Shown in pieces: positions 25,194-30,077 of a DNA stretch of 30,077 nt; position 1 is the first letter of the stretch, and every line of letters begins with the position of its first letter. The translations under genes were made by a program, and so were the position numbers. The notes under the pieces were generated by a model. The model saw only the letters and a program-made list of their open reading frames with translations, did not search any database and was not told where the DNA came from. This DNA comes from JANQIV01 sp050117315 (lineage in GTDB: Bacteria > Bacteroidota > Ignavibacteria > Ignavibacteriales > Melioribacteraceae), in contig JASFMY010000083.1 of NCBI GenBank assembly GCA_050117315.1, positions 1-30,077 of the forward strand, given 5' to 3'.

Positions 25194-26207
25194 ATGACAT
25201 CAAGAAGAAAATTTATTCAAAATACTCTGGCATTAGCTTCAACCAGTGTATTATCAAAATTTGCTTTCGCTTCTCCTTTGGAAAAAGCTTTAAGAAAAAC
25301 AGGAGAAGCAAATAGCGAAAATGATAAAGTGCAAAGACCGGTGGTCATATCAACCTGGAATTTCGGTGTAAAAGCAAATGAATCGGCATGGGAAATTTTA
25401 GACGCTGGGGGAAGATGTCTTGATGCTGTTGAAGCCGGAGTCCGAGTTATAGAAGCCGATCCGAGTATTACAACTGTAGGTTATGGTGGTTATCCCGACA
25501 AAGACGGATATGTTACGCTCGGTTCGTGCATAATGGATGAGTACGGGAATGCAGGTTCTGTCGCTTTTCTTCAGGACATCATGCATCCATCTTCTGTTGC
25601 CCGTCTGGTTATGGAAAAGACGCCGTTTGTTATGCTTGTAGGAAGCGGCGCACATGAATTTGCATTGGCTAACGGATTTAAGGAAGAAAATCTTCTTACG
25701 AAGGAAATTGAACAGGCTTGGAAGGAATGGGATAAAGAGATTAACTCGGAAATCCGTAAGATAGATAAAAATAATCACGATACGATTGGTATGCTTGCGC
25801 TTGATGTAGCCGGAAATATTGCTGGTGTTTGTACAACAAGCGGATTACAGTATAAAATGCATGGTCGGGTTGCCGATTCTGCTATAATAGGTGCTGGGCT
25901 TTTTTCCGATAATGAAGTAGGAGCGGCAACTGCCACAGGTATGGGGGAGGCGGTAATAAAAATTACAGGCAGTCATACAGTGGTTGAGCAAATGCGACAA
26001 GGTAAGTCTCCACAGGAAGCATGCAAAGAGGCTGTGTATCGTATTGCCGAAAAGCAAAAAAATTATAAAGATTTTCAGGTTGCTTTTATTGCTTTGAACA
26101 AAGAGGGTGAAATAGGAGCATATGCGATTCGCAAAGGATTTCAATATGCTGTTTACGCTGAGAATGAAAATAGATTGGTTGATTCTGAGTATTTAGTGAA
26201 AAGCTAA
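25194..26207 (+). CDS. N4-(beta-N-acetylglucosaminyl)-L-asparaginase (glycosylasparaginase family)
   Basis: The 337-residue N-terminal-nucleophile hydrolase has the expected autoprocessing site HD-T197-IGM, at which the precursor splits to expose Thr197 as nucleophile. It also has TTSGLQYKMHGRVADSA (214-230) with a substrate-binding Arg, IIGAGLFSDN and ATATGMGEA. Glycosylasparaginases cut the GlcNAc-Asn bond left after deglycosylation and proteolysis of N-glycoproteins. The N terminus begins MTSRRKFIQ followed by a hydrophobic stretch and AFAS, a Tat-type signal, so export to the periplasm after folding is likely. The gene lies between an aldo/keto reductase and an SGLT-like symporter. General isoaspartyl peptidase or asparaginase activity is less likely given the GRVADS signature. 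Confidence 0.88.
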   Translation: MTSRRKFIQNTLALASTSVLSKFAFASPLEKALRKTGEANSENDKVQRPVVISTWNFGVKANESAWEILDAGGRCLDAVEAGVRVIEADPSITTVGYGGYPDKDGYVTLGSCIMDEYGNAGSVAFLQDIMHPSSVARLVMEKTPFVMLVGSGAHEFALANGFKEENLLTKEIEQAWKEWDKEINSEIRKIDKNNHDTIGMLALDVAGNIAGVCTTSGLQYKMHGRVADSAIIGAGLFSDNEVGAATATGMGEAVIKITGSHTVVEQMRQGKSPQEACKEAVYRIAEKQKNYKDFQVAFIALNKEGEIGAYAIRKGFQYAVYAENENRLVDSEYLVKS

Positions 26208-26255
26208 CTTGTAGTATTAAGTGAAGAGTAATAAAGAAAAAATATTAAAGCTGGG

Positions 26256-26279
26256 TTTATGATTAAAAGTGATCATAAA
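26256..26279. promoter_or_regulatory. inverted repeat upstream of the SGLT-like symporter
   Basis: TTTATGAT (26256-26263) and ATCATAAA (26272-26279) are perfect inverted repeats spaced by 8 bases, between the glycosylasparaginase stop and the symporter start. Centre-to-centre spacing of about 16 bases would suit a dimeric regulator. A weak terminator is the alternative. Confidence 0.35.
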
Positions 26280-26324
26280 TATAATTTTAAAATTTAATAT
26301 AATGAATAATCCTATAGGAGTGGT

Positions 26325-27857
26325 ATGGCACTTAACTTTCTAGATGTTTTGATTTTTCTAATCTTTTTTGCAGTTGTAGTGGGGATAAGCATGTTTAAGA
26401 GCCGGAAAGAAGAAAACGAGGAAGATTTTTTTCTAGCAGGGCGCGGTTTAATCTGGCCTTTCATCGGTATATCGTTGATAGCAGCGAACATATCAACCGA
26501 ACAGTTCGTCGGTATGTCCGGTCAAGGAGGTGGAATAACGGGTATGGCCATTGCCAGTTACGAGTGGATGGCGGCGATTACCTTGGTATTTACCGCGTTT
26601 TTTTTCCTACCTAAATTTCTAAAAAGCGGAGTATTTACCATCCCGGAGTTCTTGGAGTATAGGTATAATAAAGCAGCCCGAACGATCATGGCCATCTTTA
26701 TGATGTTCACCTACGTGGCCGTTACACTTGCCGCGGTACTATATTCTGGAGCTTTAGCTTTAAGTACAATTTTCGAGATGGATTTAGTAACGTCGGTTTG
26801 GGTAATTGGAATAATAGCCGCTCTTTATACAACATGGGGCGGATTAAAAGCAGTTGCATGGGCAGATTTGTTTCAAGGTTCAGCCTTAGTTATAGGCGGT
26901 GCAATAGTTATGTTTCTTGGTTTCCAAGTTATAGGGGTTTCAAATTTTATGGAAACCAATGCCGATAAACTTCACATGATCTTACCGGCCGACCACCCTG
27001 TACTTCCGTGGACAGCTTTAGTTATTGGTTTATGGATCCCGAATATTTATTACTGGGGATTAAATCAATATATAACCCAAAGAACGCTAGCGGCAAAAAG
27101 TTTAAAACATGGGCAAATGGGTGTAATATTTGCAGCGGGAATAAAACTAATAATTCCTTTTATAATAGTTTTCCCAGGAATAATGGCAGCGCAGTTATAC
27201 CCGGATGCCTTAGCGTCAAATAGTGATGCGGCTTACCCTTTGTTAATAAAAAATTTAGTCCCGGCCGGGATAAAGGGGTTTATATTCGCGGCACTCAGCG
27301 GGGCTGTTATTAGTTCACTTGCCTCAATGCTTAATTCAGCCTCAACCATATTTACGATGGATATATATAAGGTATACATAAGCAAGAATCAGAACAGCAA
27401 GAGTTTGGTAACGATAGGGAGAATAGCGACAATAATTTTCGTGTTGATAGCATGTTTTATCGCTCCAAATCTTAATGACCCGAGACTACAAGGAATATTT
27501 ACATATATACAAGAGTTTCAAGGTTTCATCTCACCGGGAGTATTAGCGGCGTTTATATTTGGGCTGGCAGTTAAGAAAGCACCGCCGGTAGCAGGTATTG
27601 TAGCTTTGTTATTAAACTTGGGAATTTACGCAGTCTTGTTAATATGGTTTGGGGATATAGCGTTCTTAAACAGAATGGCGATAAGCTTTATACTAGTAAT
27701 AATAGTAATGGCAGTTATTACATTTGTAAAACCGCTTGATAAACCGAAAGAACTGCCGGTAAGAAAGGATTTTAATATGACACCAACGGCCTCGGTAAAA
27801 TGGATGGGAGCAGCGGTGGTAGTAATCACTCTAGTATTATATGCAATATTCTGGTAG
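26325..27857 (+). CDS. sodium/sugar symporter (SSS family, SGLT-like) 2
   Basis: The 510-residue inner-membrane protein has about 13-14 transmembrane segments and the SGLT-type motif set: EEDFFLAGRGLIWPFIG, ISLIAANISTEQFVGMSGQG, GVFTIPEFLEYRYNKAAR, ALYTTWGGLKAVAWADLFQG, YYWGLNQYITQRTLAAKS and AALSGAVISSLASMLNSAS, with the Na2-site serines. This matches vSGLT-like Na+/glucose, galactose or N-acetylhexosamine symporters more closely than symporter 1 does. AGGAG at 26316-26320 precedes the ATG. The C terminus (LVLYAIFW) is normal, so the insertion-sequence debris starting within a few bases of its stop did not truncate it. It probably imports a neutral or N-acetylated sugar released by the locus. 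Confidence 0.92.
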   Translation: MALNFLDVLIFLIFFAVVVGISMFKSRKEENEEDFFLAGRGLIWPFIGISLIAANISTEQFVGMSGQGGGITGMAIASYEWMAAITLVFTAFFFLPKFLKSGVFTIPEFLEYRYNKAARTIMAIFMMFTYVAVTLAAVLYSGALALSTIFEMDLVTSVWVIGIIAALYTTWGGLKAVAWADLFQGSALVIGGAIVMFLGFQVIGVSNFMETNADKLHMILPADHPVLPWTALVIGLWIPNIYYWGLNQYITQRTLAAKSLKHGQMGVIFAAGIKLIIPFIIVFPGIMAAQLYPDALASNSDAAYPLLIKNLVPAGIKGFIFAALSGAVISSLASMLNSASTIFTMDIYKVYISKNQNSKSLVTIGRIATIIFVLIACFIAPNLNDPRLQGIFTYIQEFQGFISPGVLAAFIFGLAVKKAPPVAGIVALLLNLGIYAVLLIWFGDIAFLNRMAISFILVIIVMAVITFVKPLDKPKELPVRKDFNMTPTASVKWMGAAVVVITLVLYAIFW

Positions 27858-27862
27858 TAGTG

Positions 27863-28005
27863 TCAGAAAGCAAATAGTTTTATAAGTGTATGGAGAAAAC
27901 TTTCCATTTACAGCATTATCATAACAATTTCCTTGATGCCTCATACTTTGAATCATTTCATGAGACTTTAAGAAACTTCTTACTTCTTCAGATGCATGTA
28001 GCTGG
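27863..28005 (-). pseudogene. IS3-family transposase fragment (DDE integrase core, C-terminal part)
   Basis: On the minus strand, reading down from 28004, the protein text QLHASEEVRSFLKSHEMI and QSMRHQGNCYDNAV is the hallmark C-terminal region of IS3-family OrfB transposases. After that the frame shifts and MESFLHTL continues in the next frame before a stop at 27863-27865. The N-terminal two thirds, including the first two catalytic Asp residues, are missing, as is the normal C-terminal tail. The upstream end coincides with the 5' boundary of the group II intron at 28006. The fragment begins just after the symporter stop codon. Confidence 0.75.
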
Positions 28006-28600
28006 GTGCGAGCGATAAGTAAATACAATACCTTAACCCGGCAACCTAGGTTAAGGTTAATCTCGGCTTTAGCCGCAATGGTTTCCTTTCTTTGGGCTAT
28101 CCAAAGGATTCCTTTGTTGTGCCGTGAAGTTAAAGGAAAGTTCTTTGACATGCTGTAATAAAGATGATCCAATCCTGGAAAGAGCTAAACGGGACGAAGT
28201 ATCGGTAAGGCCGAACAGGCGGAGTTACCAAACCACTCTGCGCTGCAAAAGTCGTAAGACAGCTGTGGTGAACGGACAGAGAAAAGGCTGGAAAATTGGT
28301 CAGGTATATTTCCAAGAGATGAACGAAAGTGAAACACTATTAAACATCGAAATCCTCAAGGACGTTGGGCAAAATCGCATTACTCGGAGGGATGCAGAGA
28401 AAAGGTCAGGTAAAAAGAAATGACCAGCATAGAGAGCACCTGTCAATCGTCTATGCGCCCGCCGGTGCACAGGTGGCATGACTTGTGGCATAGCCATCAC
28501 TATGTGGGAAACGGGCTTTATTACGGAACACGGGATCTCCATCTAATGGAAACCATAAGCAAAACTTAAGGATAGATGGAAGTCGGACTAAGCCATAGTA

Positions 28601-29766
28601 GTGAAGAAATCTGTTGAAAGGCAGAAGGAGCGAAAAGCAGTAGGAATAGACAAAGAGAGTTGAACAAGACCTAGAAGGCAACCTCTATGTCATATGGAAC
28701 AGACTAGCCTCGGGGAGTTACCACCCCCAATCAGTACGAGAAGCAGAGATAGAGAAGAAAGACGGAAAGAAAATTAGGCATCCCAACACTACGAGACAGA
28801 ATAGCGCAGAAAGTAGTGAAGGATTACATGGAAAATAAGATAGATAGGAAATTCCATGAAAACTCGTATGGATACAGACCGTTAAAGAGCGCCCACCAAG
28901 CGACAGGAAAAGTTAGAGAGAACTGTTTCCAATATGCTTGGGTGATAGATATGGACATAAAGAACTTCTTTGATGAAATAGACCACGAGTTGATGCTCAA
29001 AGCAGTAAGCCACGTAATGGAAGAAAAGTGGGTAAAGAGATGTATGTAGAGAGGTGGTTAAAGATGCCGGTAGAAGAAAAGGACGGCACAATAAGAGAAA
29101 AACAAGGGAAAGGCACACCGCAAGGAGGAGTGATAAGTCCCTTGTTAGCCAATCTCTATTTACATTACACACTTGACATGTGGCTAGAGAGAAAATATCC
29201 GGGATAGATATGCAGACGATATAATAATCCACTGCAATAACAAAACAGAAGCAGAAGAAGTGTTGGAAACAATAAAGGGCAGACTCACAGAAGTAAAACT
29301 GCAAGTCAATGAAGAAAAGACAAAGATAGTATACTGTAAGAACTACAAACGAAAAGGAAAACATAAAGAAGTGCAATTTGAGTTTCTTGGGTTTGGTTAT
29401 CAACCCAGAGCAAGGAAGAGTAAGATAGATGGAAAAAACTTCACAGCATTTGCAGCGGAAATAAGTCAGTCAAATCAAAAGAGGCTAAGAGAAGAAATAA
29501 GAAAAGAAAGGATATGAAAAAATACACGAATAGAGATAGAAGAAATAGCGAAACACTTTGAATCAAAATTAAGAGGCTGGATAGGCTACTATGGAAAATA
29601 CAGCAAGAAGAGACTAAGAGAAGTACTGAGTAAAATAGACTTGAAGCTGATAAACTGGATAAAGAAGAAATACAAACTCAGGTATCGAGCAACGAGTCAA
29701 AAACTAAAGCGTATAAAACAAAGCAACCCGGCAATGTTTTATCATTGGCAAATGGGATACCGTTAA
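28601..29766 (+). pseudogene. group II intron reverse transcriptase/maturase, multiply frameshifted
   Basis: Fragments in several frames rebuild a reverse transcriptase: VERQKERKAVGID (about 28613); EQDLEGNLYVIWNRLASGSY; LGIPTLRDRIAQKVVKDYM (about 28777); NSYGYRPLKSAHQA; WVIDMDIKNFFDEIDHELM (about 28938); GTPQGGVISPLLANLYLH (about 29114); RYADD at 29206-29220; VNEEKTKIVYC; and FEFLGFGYQPR. The maturase domain X follows (KLRGWIGYYGKYSKKRL, ending FYHWQMGYR with TAA at 29764). Breaks include stops after GIDKES, a lost base before LGIPT, TAG at 29047-29049, a stop and deletion just before YADD, and TGA at 29515-29517. No endonuclease domain is seen. Because catalytic motifs survive in different frames, decay is recent to moderate. 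No functional protein can be made. Confidence 0.88.
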
Positions 29767-29784
29767 ATTTATAAAGGATAACAC

Positions 29785-29818
29785 GAGTCGTATGACGGGA
29801 AACTGTCACGTACGGTTC
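29785..29818 (+). ncRNA. group II intron domain V with altered catalytic triad
   Basis: The 34-nt hairpin starts GAGTCGTATG, has a GAAA tetraloop at 29799-29802 and a two-base bulge, and ends CACGTACGGTTC, the standard domain V architecture. The catalytic triad, normally AGC, is AGT at 29786-29788, turning the third triad pair into a U-G wobble. The remaining pairs are intact. This would probably weaken splicing. Confidence 0.8.
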
Positions 29819-29868
29819 TGTGAGAGGCGTAGGGCTTTGCCTACTCGGCACGCCATTTACCCATTCCC

Positions 29869-29970
29869 AGACGCTTTGCGGCCTTCCCCAAGTGTCTTGC
29901 CGGCCTTCCCTCGGTGCCTTGCGTGTTCTTGTGAACGTCTTGCGGGAATCACCAAACGCCTTGCGCATAT
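29869..29970. repeat. GC-rich degenerate tandem array, about 21-bp units
   Basis: Five copies of a core resembling CGYCTTGCGG have their TTGC at 29876, 29897, 29919, 29940 and 29961, spaced 21, 22, 21 and 21 bases. Adjoining bases are partly shared (GGCCTTCCC in units 1 and 2; CACCAAA or CCCCAA before the next unit). The array is clearly richer in G+C than the surrounding sequence. Read on the minus strand it gives a heptad-like series (RKAFGDS, RKTFTRT, RKAPREG, RQDTWGR), but I see no support for translation. Confidence 0.65.
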
Positions 29971-30039
29971 GCATAAAAATATTATGTCCCTCCCATGTAT
30001 GGATATTTTTTGATTTAATTATCTACTAATATTTATAGA

Positions 30040-30072
30040 ATAAACCAACTTCCTCCAAGGAAGTTGGTTTAT
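30040..30072. terminator. perfect 15-bp hairpin at the window end
   Basis: ATAAACCAACTTCCT (30040-30054) and AGGAAGTTGGTTTAT (30058-30072) are exact complements around a 3-base CCA loop. As a terminator it carries its own U-rich 3' tail (GGTTTAT) and A-rich 5' tail, so it could work in both directions. It may serve a gene beyond the window edge or be the terminal inverted repeat of a small element. Confidence 0.6.
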
Positions 30073-30077
30073 AAATA

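Larger units (their letters stand above)
28006..29849 (+). mobile_element. degenerate bacterial group II intron
   Basis: The 5' end GTGCGAGCGATAAG (28006 onward) fits the group II GUGYG boundary. It is followed by domain I-like text (TAAATACAATACC, TTAACC, GGCAAC) and about 600 bases of structured RNA. A broken reverse transcriptase/maturase occupies domain IV (about 28601-29766), domain V is at 29785-29818, and a short domain VI-like stem GTAGG...CCTAC is at 29829-29844. The 3' end is placed near CTACTCGGC (29841-29849) by analogy with the usual CTACTCGAC; it may be a few bases off. The 5' flank is an IS3 transposase in antisense orientation, but the 3' flank does not continue that gene, so a later deletion or rearrangement is likely. 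The intron looks immobile. Confidence 0.85.

Noticed and set aside
28124..28423. 99-codon open frame inside the intron 5' region
   Set aside because: It overlaps the structured RNA domains of the group II intron, has no recognisable protein pattern, and is opposed by similarly open frames on the other strand.
29869..29970. Possible CRISPR array
   Set aside because: Units are only about 21 bases, degenerate, and contiguous without unique spacers; no cas genes are nearby.
29678..29974. Heptad-like minus-strand protein over the 21-bp array
   Set aside because: The periodicity follows directly from a 21-base DNA repeat, the frame extends into the intron's domain V and maturase, and no ribosome-binding site is seen.

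Overview
The window reads as low-GC DNA from a member of the FCB (Bacteroidetes/Chlorobi-like) group, most plausibly an Ignavibacteria-type organism. The evidence is a TonB-dependent receptor with an N-terminal carboxypeptidase-regulatory-like domain, a secreted beta-helix protein ending in a type IX secretion sorting domain with the NYPNPFNPTT motif, and a DUF3078 outer-membrane protein. Several genes have clear Shine-Dalgarno sequences (GAGGAG, GGAGGAG, AAGGAG). The taxonomic call is inference; no rRNA or tRNA is present. Every intact gene is on the + strand.

Layout. 1-314: C-terminal end of an M20 peptidase. 587-1255: RraA-like protein. 1456-1684: decayed remnant of an exported protein. 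1916-6639: TonB-dependent receptor without a SusD partner, followed by a T9SS-exported beta-helix protein. 7035-13079: tight gene cluster with two overlapping amidohydrolase-fold genes (the first has lost all metal ligands), an AGE-epimerase-like lipoprotein, a GH10-like (DUF187) secreted protein and a sodium:solute symporter. 13341-21380: second cluster with a zinc alcohol dehydrogenase, a Gfo/Idh/MocA oxidoreductase, a frameshifted truncated copy of the lyase N-terminal module, a heparinase II/III-type polysaccharide lyase lipoprotein and a transglutaminase-like exoprotein. 21863-27857: DUF3078 protein, 2-keto-3-deoxygluconate kinase (KdgK), aldo/keto reductase, glycosylasparaginase and a second, SGLT-like symporter.

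How it may work together (inference). This looks like a SusD-less locus for using a uronic-acid-containing glycan. The receptor and secreted beta-helix protein would capture or open the polymer. The heparinase II/III-like lyase would release unsaturated uronates, and the symporters would import mono- or oligosaccharides. The two dehydrogenases and the aldo/keto reductase would rework the sugar acids, and KdgK would phosphorylate KDG for cleavage to pyruvate and glyceraldehyde-3-phosphate. The glycosylasparaginase, transglutaminase-like protein and M20 peptidase hint at a protein-linked glycan.

The last 2.2 kb is a mobile-element graveyard: a fragment of an IS3-family transposase on the - strand, broken at the 5' end of a group II intron on the + strand. 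The intron's reverse transcriptase is shattered by frameshifts and stops, and its domain V has AGT instead of the AGC catalytic triad. Beyond it lie a GC-rich degenerate array of about 21-bp units and a perfect 15-bp hairpin at the window edge.
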